This document shows positions 15,908 through 24,333 of a stretch of 64,000 nucleotides of DNA, one piece after another. The DNA is taken from positions 3,596,001 through 3,660,000 of the forward strand of contig NZ_CP043046.1 of the NCBI RefSeq assembly GCF_008119665.1. Reading direction: 5' to 3'. Position 1 is the first letter of the stretch. Each line of letters starts with the position of its first letter. The stretch comes from Pigmentiphaga aceris (GTDB lineage: Bacteria; Pseudomonadota; Gammaproteobacteria; Burkholderiales; Burkholderiaceae_B). The position numbers were made by a program, and so were the translations under genes. The notes under the pieces were generated by a model, which was given only the letters and a program-made list of their open reading frames with translations, was not told where the DNA came from and did not search any database.

Positions 15908-18226
15908 TCACCCTGCCTGCTTCACGCGAACCTCGGCCTCGTCGAGTGCCCACCAGCTCGGCAGCAGCTCGCGAATCTCGCGGCGGCCGAACCGGTCATC
16001 GATCAGATGCACCACGCCACGATCCGATGGCGACCGGATCACGCGCCCTGCCGCCTGCACCACTTTCTGCATGCCGGGATACAGGTAGGTGTAGTCATAA
16101 CCCGAGGCAAAAGTGCGATCCATGCGTTCGCGAATCTGTTCATTGACCGGGTTGATCTGCGGCAGCCCCAGCGTGGCAATGAACGCGCCAATCAATCGCT
16201 TGCCGGGCAAGTCGATACCCTCGGCAAACGCCCCGCCCAATACCGCAAACCCGATACCCGAGGACGCCGGCGTAAACCGCGCCAGGAACGCGTCGCGCGC
16301 GCTTTCGTCCATGCGACGTGACTGCGACCAGACCGGTATGTTCGGGTGGCTTGCGGCAAACGCGTTAGCCACTTGTTCCAGGTAGTCGTAGCTGCTGAAG
16401 AACGCCAGGTAATTGCCCGGTGCCGCCGCATACTGCTTGCTCATCAGCGCCACGATCGGCGCAAGTGATTGACGGCGGTGGGCAAACCGGGTCGATACGT
16501 GACGGGCAACCTGCACCGACAACTGATTGGCCGTAAACGGCGATGGCACATCGACCCAAGCCGTATCGGCAGGCAAACCAAGCATGTCCTGGTAATACGC
16601 CTGGGGTCGCAAGGTGGCCGAAAACAAGGTGGTGCTGTGTGCCGCCGCCAGCCGGGGTTTCACAAAGGCGGCGGGTACCACGTTGCGCAGGCACAGCGTG
16701 GAATCGGCACGCGCAGCAGAGGCTGCCGCGCCCTCTGGCTGCGTCAGGTCACACAAGGAATCGCCATCAAAGAGTTCTGCCAGGCGACAGAAATGCAAGA
16801 TGTCGAAGTACACGGCAAGCAGCGCCGGTTCGATCAGCGCCGCCTGTTCTGCCAGCAATTCGGTCATGGCGGTGCTGGCCTGCTGCAAGGCGTTCAACAC
16901 CCCTGCCGGGACCGACTCATAGACGGCGTAAGCACCTTCCTGGTTCTTGCAAACCGTCTTCCACTGCCGCTTCACCCGGTCGAAGGCAGTACGCAAGGCG
17001 GGCGGTGCCAGGCTGCGCGCCACCCGAATGTCTTCCAAAGACAGCTGCGCGCTGTACATGCCGCGCACTCGGTCCACCAGGTTGTGGGCTTCGTCTATCA
17101 GTACCCCGACCTTCCATTGATTGGCCAAGGTCAGGCCGAACAACATGGCGTTCAGATCGAAGTAGTAGTTGTAGTCGCCCACCAGCACATCGCTCCAGCG
17201 GGTCAAGTCCTGGGCCAGGTAGTAGGGGCAGACGCCATGCTGAGCCGCCACGCCGCGCAGCGTGGCCTTGTCGAGCGTGGCCCCTGCTGCGGCAGCTTCG
17301 ACCGCCATCTGGCGTGCTTGCGGCAAGCGATCATAGAAACCACGCGCCAGCGGGCAGGAGTCACCGTGGCAGGCCCGGTCAGGGTATTCACAAGCCTTGT
17401 CGCGGGCCACCAGTTCAATCACCCGCAGCGGGAGCGCGGGCGCACTGCGACGCAAGGTTTCGGCGGCACCCAGCGCAAGCTGTCGCCCCGAGGTTTTTGC
17501 GGTCAGGAAAAACACCTTGTCGATGCGCTGCCCCGGGCAAGCCTTGAGCATGGGGAACAAGGTGCCGATGGTCTTGCCGATGCCGGTAGGTGCCTGGGCC
17601 GCAAGCACCCGACCCGATGCCGCTGCGCGATATACAGATTCGGCCAATACCCGCTGGCTGGGACGGAAGTCGTCGTGCGGGAAACGCAGTACGCCCAACT
17701 GCTCGTCACGACTGGCCCGGTGCGCCGCCTCTTGTGCAGCCCAGGCCAGAAAACGTTCACACTGTTCTTCGAAAAACGCTTGAAGCGTGGCCGCGTCGTG
17801 GCGCTCGTTCAACACGGTTTCGGTCTGGCTGGCAATGTCGAAGTACACCAGTGCCAAGTCGATCGCGGGCAGCTCGCGTTCCTGGCACATCAGCCAGCCA
17901 TAGACCTTGAGTTGCGCCCAATGCAAGTGACGATGGTTGGCCGGCATGGCAGCCAGGTCGCCCCGATGGGTTTTGATTTCTTCAAGCCGGTGGCTGGACG
18001 GGTCGTAGCCATCGGCCCGACCGCGCACCTTCAAGCCCTTGTATTCGCCGGCCAGGCTGACTTCGGTCTGATAAGGCGGCGGGCGGCGTGACGCGACCAC
18101 GCCGTGACCGATCATGCCTTCCTGGGCGGAAGGTGACGGGGTGAAGCGCAAGTCCAGGTCACCCTGCTTGGCCGTGAATTCGCACAGGGTGCGCACCGCC
18201 ACCGCATATGCCACCACATCATTCAT
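15908..18226 (-). CDS. XPD/DinG-type iron-sulfur helicase with N-terminal PD-(D/E)XK nuclease
   Basis: A 772-residue superfamily 2 helicase. The N-terminal ~170 residues carry a RecB/Cas4-like nuclease signature: His41, GRADGYD (Asp72), EEIKT (Glu83, Lys85) and QLKVY (Gln105, Tyr109). The helicase part has Walker A APTGIGKT (212-219), the four iron-sulfur cysteines C279, C286, C291 and C333, the DEAH box LIDEAHNL (378-381), and C-terminal motifs FAEGIDLPG and QAAGRVIRS. It should unwind DNA 5'-3' and cut it, in repair or R-loop/replication-conflict resolution. A near-consensus LexA box lies 57 bases upstream, so it is probably SOS-induced like E. coli dinG. The start ATG is at 18226. Confidence 0.87.
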   Translation of the reverse strand: MNDVVAYAVAVRTLCEFTAKQGDLDLRFTPSPSAQEGMIGHGVVASRRPPPYQTEVSLAGEYKGLKVRGRADGYDPSSHRLEEIKTHRGDLAAMPANHRHLHWAQLKVYGWLMCQERELPAIDLALVYFDIASQTETVLNERHDAATLQAFFEEQCERFLAWAAQEAAHRASRDEQLGVLRFPHDDFRPSQRVLAESVYRAAASGRVLAAQAPTGIGKTIGTLFPMLKACPGQRIDKVFFLTAKTSGRQLALGAAETLRRSAPALPLRVIELVARDKACEYPDRACHGDSCPLARGFYDRLPQARQMAVEAAAAGATLDKATLRGVAAQHGVCPYYLAQDLTRWSDVLVGDYNYYFDLNAMLFGLTLANQWKVGVLIDEAHNLVDRVRGMYSAQLSLEDIRVARSLAPPALRTAFDRVKRQWKTVCKNQEGAYAVYESVPAGVLNALQQASTAMTELLAEQAALIEPALLAVYFDILHFCRLAELFDGDSLCDLTQPEGAAASAARADSTLCLRNVVPAAFVKPRLAAAHSTTLFSATLRPQAYYQDMLGLPADTAWVDVPSPFTANQLSVQVARHVSTRFAHRRQSLAPIVALMSKQYAAAPGNYLAFFSSYDYLEQVANAFAASHPNIPVWSQSRRMDESARDAFLARFTPASSGIGFAVLGGAFAEGIDLPGKRLIGAFIATLGLPQINPVNEQIRERMDRTFASGYDYTYLYPGMQKVVQAAGRVIRSPSDRGVVHLIDDRFGRREIRELLPSWWALDEAEVRVKQAG

Positions 18227-18282
18227 TCGCGCTGCGCCACCCCGATAGACGACATTGGCCGTCCAATGTCAGGGGCAGATAA

Positions 18283-18302
18283 TACTGTATAAATAAACAG
18301 TT
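18283..18302 (-). promoter_or_regulatory. LexA (SOS) box
   Basis: TACTGTATAAATAAACAGTT contains CTG-N10-CAG with an AT-rich centre, very close to the E. coli consensus TACTGTATATATATACAGTA. It lies about 57 bases upstream of the helicase start codon, in the only gap that can hold its promoter. The other neighbouring gene ends, rather than starts, at this gap. Confidence 0.85.
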
Positions 18303-18391
18303 ACCGTGGCGCGACTCAGGACATTCAGGTCATATCGACCGAAATCATCGCCCTGGGATTACATTTCACGACGCACGCCTGCACTATGAAT

Positions 18392-19015
18392 TCAGGGCCG
18401 AAGCGCCAGCAATCCATGCTGCGCCAGCAGGCTTTGAATCTCACACAGCCGCGTCACCGGGTCAGCCACTGCCAACAGCCGCGTGGCGTCTTCGGCTGCC
18501 AAGGGCAGCAATTCACACCAGCGATCTGCCACCCAACCCGCCTCGTCCAGCCTGAATGGCGGCAGCACGGGCATGGCCGATGGCGCTACCCCCTGCCGTT
18601 GCAGCTCGGCAATGAACTGGCCCAGCGCATCGGCACTGGCCTGCAAAGGAGGCGGGATATCGTTGACCGGGTCGTTGCCGATCGGGTCGAGATCGCCCAT
18701 CCACAAGCCAAAGCGCCCCTGCCAGCTGGCACGCACACGGAAACGCGTGGTGCCCACGCAGCGCAGGCGAATCAACCCCGGCGCAGTTGCGTCGCTGTAA
18801 TCGATGCGCGCCATCGTGCCGATACCGGCAAAAACTTCCTGCCCTTCGGGCGTGCGTACCTCGTTGCCACGCAGCAAAGCCACCACGCCAAAACTGCGGC
18901 GCTCGGCCAGACAGGTGCGGATCATGTCGAGATAACGCACCTCGAAGATGCGCAAATGCAGCACCCCGGCGGGAAACAGCGCTTTATTCAACGGAAACAG
19001 CGGCGTGTTGGGCAT
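18392..19015 (-). CDS. Lon N-terminal-domain protein
   Basis: A 207-residue stand-alone LON substrate-binding domain without the ATPase or protease parts. PLFPLNKALFPAGVLHLRIFE and RYLDMIRTCLAERRSFGVV at the N-terminus are the LON domain signature. Proteins of this kind (COG2802) are common in proteobacteria and have no established activity; they may bind unfolded proteins or act as adaptors. The gene follows the cupin on the same strand with a gap of 42 bases. Confidence 0.88.
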   Translation of the reverse strand: MPNTPLFPLNKALFPAGVLHLRIFEVRYLDMIRTCLAERRSFGVVALLRGNEVRTPEGQEVFAGIGTMARIDYSDATAPGLIRLRCVGTTRFRVRASWQGRFGLWMGDLDPIGNDPVNDIPPPLQASADALGQFIAELQRQGVAPSAMPVLPPFRLDEAGWVADRWCELLPLAAEDATRLLAVADPVTRLCEIQSLLAQHGLLALRP

Positions 19016-19057
19016 ACGCGTGCCTCTGGGAAGGAAAAATCGCTGGCGCGTCCGATA

Positions 19058-19387
19058 TCAGATGCGCCTCAGCAGAGTCACGAGCAGGCTTGCCTGGGTG
19101 CTGGCCATCAAGGTGTATGGCTCGTCGGCAGGCAAGGCGACCAACCGTCCCGGCGTCAAGGTACAGGCGCGGTCTGGCGTATCGACACTGACCTCGCCGG
19201 TCAGGCACTGGATCGTGAATTCCGTATCGACATGATGCTGCCGGACGACGTCGCCCGGCGAGAGCACGATCATCAACAATTGCAGTCGGTCGGTACGAAG
19301 CAGGCTGCTGCTGCGATCGGTGCCGCGGACTGTGCCGTCGGCGTGCAGGTCGATGACGTCCAGCGGCTTAGCGTGTTTCAAGGCCAT
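19058..19387 (-). CDS. Small cupin-domain protein
   Basis: A 109-residue single-domain cupin. HHVDTEFTIQCLTGEVSVD (residues about 51-69) and LTPGRLVALPADEPY supply the two cupin motifs, but only His51, His52 and Glu56 are obvious metal ligands, and the second-motif histidine is missing. It may bind metal weakly or act as a non-enzymatic sensor. Its function is unknown. It is transcribed away from the Fur-boxed PepSY operon and followed by the Lon-domain gene. Confidence 0.75.
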   Translation of the reverse strand: MALKHAKPLDVIDLHADGTVRGTDRSSSLLRTDRLQLLMIVLSPGDVVRQHHVDTEFTIQCLTGEVSVDTPDRACTLTPGRLVALPADEPYTLMASTQASLLVTLLRRI

Positions 19388-19591
19388 GTTTGCTCCTGGT
19401 CAAGAGGGGGCGGGAAGGCCACTCGGACAATGGCGGCGCTGCAAGACACATTCCCAGCCTGAGCACCCAGTTTGACAGGGGTACAAGGCACCGTCGATGC
19501 CACGACTTCCCGAAGTGGCCACGCGTACAGGGCACGCCATGTGAACCACCTTGCCGGCCTCGCCTTGCAACTCTGCTGCCACCCACCTAAA

Positions 19592-19608
19592 ATGCGAACG
19601 ATTCGCAT
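19592..19608 (+). promoter_or_regulatory. Fur-like box ahead of the DUF3649/PepSY operon
   Basis: ATGCGAA-CGA-TTCGCAT is a perfect 7-3-7 inverted repeat, similar to beta-proteobacterial Fur boxes (AATGCGAAT.ATTCTCATT type). It lies in the 349-base gap 19388-19736 between the divergent cupin and DUF3649 genes and is the only strong regulatory signal there. Iron-responsive repression of the downstream cassette is the likely meaning. Confidence 0.7.
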
Positions 19609-19736
19609 GTCTATTTGTTGTTGCGACGCGCATTGAGCCTGCTTCCTGGCGGACCGGGGGCCAAGCGCCCCCATCGATTGTCGTCGCGCGCCCTCCACGC
19701 CGACAGCCGCCTGTCTTGTCCGCCGGGTTTTCACGC

Positions 19737-20030
19737 ATGTCGCTCAGCAGCTCCCTCATTGCCCGCGCGCCTTTGGTGTCGCGAATCATTGCCGCAATTT
19801 TCGGTGGCTACGGCCTGGCCAGTCTGGCTGCGGTCGCGTTGACCGCCCTGCCCGGCCACCCCAGCGAAGCGGTACTGATCGGCATGATGCTGAGCTTCGT
19901 CGTCTACACCTGCGCGGTCATCTGGGTATTTGCCGCGCGCAGCGCCTGGCGTGCCTGGGCTGGGTTGCTGATCACCGCGGCACCGCTGGCACTGATCGTG
20001 TGGACCCTGGTGACACCCGTCAAGCCATGA
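19737..20030 (+). CDS. DUF3649 membrane protein
   Basis: A 97-residue inner-membrane protein with three hydrophobic segments (IIAAIFGGYGLASLAAVAL, VLIGMMLSFVVYTCAVIWVF, AGLLITAAPLALIVWTLV). This matches the DUF3649 family, which typically precedes PepSY and DUF3325 genes next to TonB-dependent siderophore receptors. Its exact function is unknown; a helper in ferric-siderophore reduction is an inference. The ATG at 19737 gives the family length. It overlaps the PepSY gene by 4 bases. Confidence 0.82.
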   Translation: MSLSSSLIARAPLVSRIIAAIFGGYGLASLAAVALTALPGHPSEAVLIGMMLSFVVYTCAVIWVFAARSAWRAWAGLLITAAPLALIVWTLVTPVKP

Positions 20031-21643
20031 GCACGCAGGAAACCCGCAAGACCACGCCCAAGGCCCCTGGCATTCGCCAGACCATGTCGGACGTGCATAC
20101 CTGGACTGGCCTGCTGGTGGGCTGGATTCTGTTTGCGATGTTCCTGACCGGCACCGTGAGTTTCTTCCGCGACGAACTGTCGCAATGGATGCGGCCCGAG
20201 GTGCGCACCACCACGCTGGTAGACGCCGCGACAGCCGCCAACCGAGTTGGCGACACGCTTCAGCGCATCGCACCGGACAGCCCGGCCTGGTACATCACCT
20301 TTCCTGATGCCCGCGCCAATACTGCCCAAGTCACCTGGCGTGGCACCAAGGGGTTCGAATCCGGTGCGTTCGACCCGGCAACGGGCCAACGCCTGGAAGC
20401 ACGCGAAACACGCGGTGCCGAGTTCTTCTACATCTTCCACTTCCAGCTGCATTACCTGCCGGTGATCTGGGGGCGAATCATCGCGGGCATCTGCGCGATG
20501 TTCATGCTGATCGCGATCGTTACCGGGGTGATCGTCCACAAGAAGATCTTTGTCGACTTCTTCACCTTCCGCTGGGGCAAAGGGCAGCGTTCCTGGCTGG
20601 ATGCGCACAACGTACTGTCGGTGTTCGGCCTGCCCTTCCACCTGATGATCACCTACACCGGACTGATCACGCTGATGGCCTTGTACGTACCTTGGGGCAT
20701 TCAGGCGCAGTATCCGACCCAGGCAGACCGCGCGCGCTTCAACAGCGAATTCAGCGCCTTCCTGAACCCGACCAAACCCGCCGGCGAGGCCGCTCCCTTG
20801 CTGCCACTGGCCACCTTTGTGCAGGCGGCCGAACAGCATTGGAAAGATGGCCAGGCAGGACGATTGCAAGTCATCAACGCCGGCGACAAGACCGCGCGCG
20901 TGGTGGTGGTCCGACGCGATTCCCAGCGCATTTCCAACAGCCCTTCGTATCAGATCTTCGACGGCGTCACGGGTGAGGTGTTGAAGACCGTTGACGGCGC
21001 GCGCCCCGCTGCTGAAACCCGTGGCGTGCTGTACGGCCTGCATATTGGCCGATTTGCCGATGACACCCTGCGCTGGCTGTACTTCCTGTGCAGCCTGGGC
21101 GGCACTGCCATGGTCGGCACGGGCCTGGTGATGTGGACGGTGAAACGGCGCACCAAGCTGCCCGACCCGACCCGCCCGCATATCGGTTTCCGCCTGGTCG
21201 AGCGCCTGAACATTGCCAGCATTGCGGGCCTGTCGATCGCCATGGCGGGCATGTTGTGGCTGAACCGTCTGCTGCCTGTGGGCCTGGCGCAGCGCGCAGA
21301 GTGGGAGATCAATGGCTTCTTCATCATCTGGGGCGTGACCTTGCTGCACGCGATTGCACGGCCCGCCAAACGGGCCTGGCTGGAACAGCTGTGGGCGGGT
21401 GTGGCGCTGCTTGCCTTGCTGCCGGTGTTCAACCTGATTGCGACCTCGCGCGGCCTGATCAACAGCGTGCGTGACGGCGATTGGGTGTTTGCAGGCGTCG
21501 ATCTGATGCTGCTGGCGCTGGCTGCCTTGCTGGCCGAGATCGCACGGCGTACCGCCAAGCATCAGCCTCGCGCCAAACCGGCCAAGCGCAATGCGGTTGC
21601 CCAGCCAAAGATTTCGACGGGCGAACCCCGTACCAACGGCTGA
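20027..21643 (+). CDS. PepSY-associated membrane protein, siderophore reductase-like
   Basis: A 538-residue inner-membrane protein of the PepSY_TM family (COG3182). The N-terminal helix DVHTWTGLLVGWILFAMFL carries the conserved His. Further helices lie near 150, 200 and 350, and the C-terminal half has four more. Large periplasmic loops hold the PepSY segments. Conserved histidines in several helices suggest heme or iron ligands. Related proteins reduce ferric siderophores at the inner membrane, which fits the Fur-like box and the neighbouring DUF3649 and DUF3325 genes. The start at 20027 overlaps the previous stop (ATGA). Confidence 0.85.
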   Translation: MSTQETRKTTPKAPGIRQTMSDVHTWTGLLVGWILFAMFLTGTVSFFRDELSQWMRPEVRTTTLVDAATAANRVGDTLQRIAPDSPAWYITFPDARANTAQVTWRGTKGFESGAFDPATGQRLEARETRGAEFFYIFHFQLHYLPVIWGRIIAGICAMFMLIAIVTGVIVHKKIFVDFFTFRWGKGQRSWLDAHNVLSVFGLPFHLMITYTGLITLMALYVPWGIQAQYPTQADRARFNSEFSAFLNPTKPAGEAAPLLPLATFVQAAEQHWKDGQAGRLQVINAGDKTARVVVVRRDSQRISNSPSYQIFDGVTGEVLKTVDGARPAAETRGVLYGLHIGRFADDTLRWLYFLCSLGGTAMVGTGLVMWTVKRRTKLPDPTRPHIGFRLVERLNIASIAGLSIAMAGMLWLNRLLPVGLAQRAEWEINGFFIIWGVTLLHAIARPAKRAWLEQLWAGVALLALLPVFNLIATSRGLINSVRDGDWVFAGVDLMLLALAALLAEIARRTAKHQPRAKPAKRNAVAQPKISTGEPRTNG

Positions 21644-21650
21644 AGCCACG

Positions 21651-21932
21651 ATGAGCCATCTTCTTACTTTGCTGGTTTCACTGGGCGGTTTTGTCAGCGT
21701 CTGCCTGTCCATGCCTCGGCACCAGGAAGACCTGCTGGCCCGCCTGCTGCCCGCCCGCCAAAGTCTGGTGCTGCGCCTGACAGGCTGGTGCCTGCTGGCG
21801 ATTGCCTATGGCATTGCCACCCGGGCATTTGGCTGGGGAATCGGCTCGGTAGCCTGGATCGGGCATCTGGGTGCTGCAGCTGCGCTGGTGATGATCAGCT
21901 TGCTGATACACGACCGCCGCACTGCACGTTAA
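21651..21932 (+). CDS. DUF3325 membrane protein
   Basis: A 93-residue inner-membrane protein with three helices and the family features MPRHQEDLLAR near residue 21 and a basic C-terminus. DUF3325 proteins accompany PepSY/DUF3649 proteins in siderophore-utilisation cassettes. The start at 21651 lies 7 bases after the PepSY stop. It ends convergently against the diguanylate cyclase gene, with only 21 bases between the stops. Confidence 0.82.
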   Translation: MSHLLTLLVSLGGFVSVCLSMPRHQEDLLARLLPARQSLVLRLTGWCLLAIAYGIATRAFGWGIGSVAWIGHLGAAAALVMISLLIHDRRTAR

Positions 21933-21953
21933 GGCAGGTAGCCTGCTTTCAGT

Positions 21954-23492
21954 TCAGGCCTGAACAGGCACGAATATCTCGGCCCGGCTGCGCCCGCCTG
22001 CCTTGGCCATGTACAAGGCCTGATCGGCCGCATCGAGCAGTTCAGCGGGGCTGCTGACGCCCGGCTGCAATGATGTGGCGATACCGATGCTCAGGGTAAG
22101 GCTGCCGCCGATACCGTCCTGATGGGGCACGTTCAAGGCAGCAATCGCGGCAAAGACCTCGGTTGCCACGGCCCACGCCCCAGCCAGATCCGTGTCCGGC
22201 AGCACCAGCACGAATTCCTCACCGCCATATCGCGCTGCCTGACCTGTCGAATGGTGCAGGCAATCACCCAGCACCTGCGCAACCTGTACCAGGGCAGCGT
22301 CGCCCTGTTGATGCCCATAGCGGTCGTTGTAGGCCTTGAAGTGATCGACGTCCAGGAACAGCAAGGCAATCGGCTGGCGCGTGCGCGATGCGCGCGCCCA
22401 CACCCGATTCAGCACCGTATCCAAGGTCCGACGATTCGACAGCCCGGTCAGTGCGTCGGTACCAGCCAGCTTCTTCAATTCCTGCTCTGCGCGCCAACGG
22501 CCTTCCAGCTCATTTGCCAGACGTCGTGACAGCAACAGGAAGCCCGTGGCAAAGGTCAGCATCATTGCGCCGAGCAAGAGCGCGCGTATCGTCCAATTGT
22601 GCAGAATGTCTTGCACCGCCGGGGCAATCACCACGGCAAGCGGGTAGTCATCGACCCGTTTGAACACGTACAGGCGACGCATGTTGTCCACGGTGCTCGT
22701 CCCGATGAAGCTTCCCGAGGACGCATGCTGGATCAGCCGAAAATCAGCGTTGCTGCCAATCGTGGCGGTCAAGCCTTCTTTCTTGGGCTGACGCATCAGA
22801 AGCGTGCCATCGTTGCGCACAATTGCGGTTACCGCGCCCGTGCCCAGCGTCAGACCGTCCAGCAGATCGCGGAAGTAGTTGGTGCTGATGGCCACGACGG
22901 CAACACCGAGAAACTCCCCGTTGTCACCCGACACGCGTCGGCTGATGGCGACATTGAGTTCACCCGACAGACGTGACACAAGCGGCTTGCTCAGGAACAG
23001 GCCAGTATCGGCCAGGGTCGAGTGCGCCAGGAAATAGTCGCGATCTTTCACGTTGACGTTCAGCGTTCGCCCTTTCAGATCGACCGCCACATTGCCATCG
23101 ACATCGATCAGGTAAGCCGAGGAGATGTGCCGCGCAAGCGTCACGCGGTCAAACAAGACCTGATCGCGAAGTTGGACCGGCATGCTCATCACAGCAGGCT
23201 GGCGATATCCGTCGGCCATCGCCTGCAATGACAAGGAATAGAACTCGAGATTGCGGGACAGATCGCGTTCAACGATGGTTGCAAGATTGCCCGAGGTTTC
23301 ACGCGCATGCGCCAAGGCATCGACCCGCTCGCGATACAGCACGGCGGCGAACAGCGTCAACATGCTCAGCATGAGCATGCCCGCCGCACCCAGGACGTGA
23401 CGCGAGAGATACCCGGTAATCGAACGCCCCAGATGCCGCAGGCATAGCGCGGCAATATCTGCCACAGAACGCTTGAGCGGGGAATCTGACAT
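21954..23492 (-). CDS. Membrane diguanylate cyclase with periplasmic dCache sensor
   Basis: A 512-residue inner-membrane enzyme making c-di-GMP from two GTP. It has a helix near 30-55, a periplasmic double-Cache sensor from about 60 to 275 (with AYLIDVDGNVAVDLKG and DYFLAHSTL), a second helix near 290, then a GGDEF domain. The active motif is RYGGEEFVLVLP, with the DALTGLSNRR lead-in. No RxxD inhibitory site is evident before GGEEF. The ATG at 23492 is chosen; an upstream in-frame ATG at 23552 would add a hydrophilic, unlikely leader. Confidence 0.9.
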   Translation of the reverse strand: MSDSPLKRSVADIAALCLRHLGRSITGYLSRHVLGAAGMLMLSMLTLFAAVLYRERVDALAHARETSGNLATIVERDLSRNLEFYSLSLQAMADGYRQPAVMSMPVQLRDQVLFDRVTLARHISSAYLIDVDGNVAVDLKGRTLNVNVKDRDYFLAHSTLADTGLFLSKPLVSRLSGELNVAISRRVSGDNGEFLGVAVVAISTNYFRDLLDGLTLGTGAVTAIVRNDGTLLMRQPKKEGLTATIGSNADFRLIQHASSGSFIGTSTVDNMRRLYVFKRVDDYPLAVVIAPAVQDILHNWTIRALLLGAMMLTFATGFLLLSRRLANELEGRWRAEQELKKLAGTDALTGLSNRRTLDTVLNRVWARASRTRQPIALLFLDVDHFKAYNDRYGHQQGDAALVQVAQVLGDCLHHSTGQAARYGGEEFVLVLPDTDLAGAWAVATEVFAAIAALNVPHQDGIGGSLTLSIGIATSLQPGVSSPAELLDAADQALYMAKAGGRSRAEIFVPVQA

Positions 23493-23653
23493 GGAGCTGA
23501 GTTTATCGGCGCAAGGGCCAGCACGACGAACGGTTTGACGCCAAATCAGCACACATTCTTATAACCAGACCGTAGTTGACGCAGATTCACGACACCGGGC
23601 CAGCAAAGCCTATCCCCTCTGGCCAAACTGGAGAATGACTGGCATGGCCTTGG

Positions 23654-23672
23654 TAGAATGAAAACCATTCTT
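23654..23672 (+). promoter_or_regulatory. Fur-like box ahead of the first FecI-type sigma gene
   Basis: TAGAATGAAAACCATTCTT matches the 19-base consensus GATAATGATAATCATTATC at 13 positions and has the AATG/CATT dyad. It lies 25 bases before the sigma-factor start codon, where Fur would block transcription in iron-replete cells. Confidence 0.7.
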
Positions 23673-23697
23673 GTTCTCAAGGACCCCATAGACCCTC

Positions 23698-24228
23698 ATG
23701 CGCGCGCAACTCGTTTCCACCCCAGGCAACACGGCCAACGATGCCGTGCACGTGCTTTACGCCGATCACCACCAGTGGCTGGTCGGCTGGTTGCGTCGAC
23801 GCCTGGGTTGCACGCATGGGGCCGCCGACCTTGCGCAAGACACGTTTGTGCGCATTCTTGGTCGCATGCCCGAGGCGCGCTCGCTGCGCGAGCCGCGTGC
23901 TTATCTGAGCACCATAGCGCAGGGTTTGCTGGTCGACATGGTGCGCCGGCAGCGACTGGAAGCGGCCTATGTGGAAGCCCTGGCGCAGCAACCCGAAGCA
24001 GTCACGCCCTCGCCGGAAATGCGCCTGATGTTGCTGGAAACCCTGGCGCAGATCGATCGTCTGCTGGACGGCCTGGCCGACCGGGCGCGCACCGCCTTCC
24101 TGATGTCGCGATTGGATGGACTGGACTACCGTGACATTGCATCGCAGCTGGGCGTCAGTGTCAGCGCGGTGGAAAAGTACATGGCAACGGCTATTCGCCA
24201 TTGCTATCTGGCCAGCCATGCGGCTTGA
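23698..24228 (+). CDS. fecI: FecI-type ECF sigma factor, locus 1
   Basis: A 176-residue ECF sigma factor of the iron-uptake group. Region 2 contains AADLAQDTFVRIL, typical of FecI proteins, and region 4 contains YRDIASQLGVSVSAVEKYMATAIRH, the -35-binding helix-turn-helix. A FecR gene follows after 105 bases and a transducing receptor after that, so it should direct receptor transcription when the ferric ligand is bound. The start is ATG 23698; ribosome-site spacing is long, so a downstream start cannot be excluded. Confidence 0.92.
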   Translation: MRAQLVSTPGNTANDAVHVLYADHHQWLVGWLRRRLGCTHGAADLAQDTFVRILGRMPEARSLREPRAYLSTIAQGLLVDMVRRQRLEAAYVEALAQQPEAVTPSPEMRLMLLETLAQIDRLLDGLADRARTAFLMSRLDGLDYRDIASQLGVSVSAVEKYMATAIRHCYLASHAA

Positions 24229-24333
24229 AATCCAGAATCTGGAAAGCGCAGGCTGCCAGATTCAAGCGGGTGATTCGCGGTGTCACGTGGCTTGGTGTTC
24301 AAGCAGACAAGCCCCCGCTGCCGGGCTGCACGC

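Noticed and set aside
16469..18091. A 540-codon open frame on the plus strand
   Set aside because: It is antisense to the helicase gene, which has all its motifs in order. Long antisense frames are expected in GC-rich DNA.
19904..21712. A 602-codon minus-strand open frame
   Set aside because: It is antisense to the DUF3649/PepSY/DUF3325 genes, low in recognisable motifs and rich in Gln/His/Arg as expected for shadow frames.
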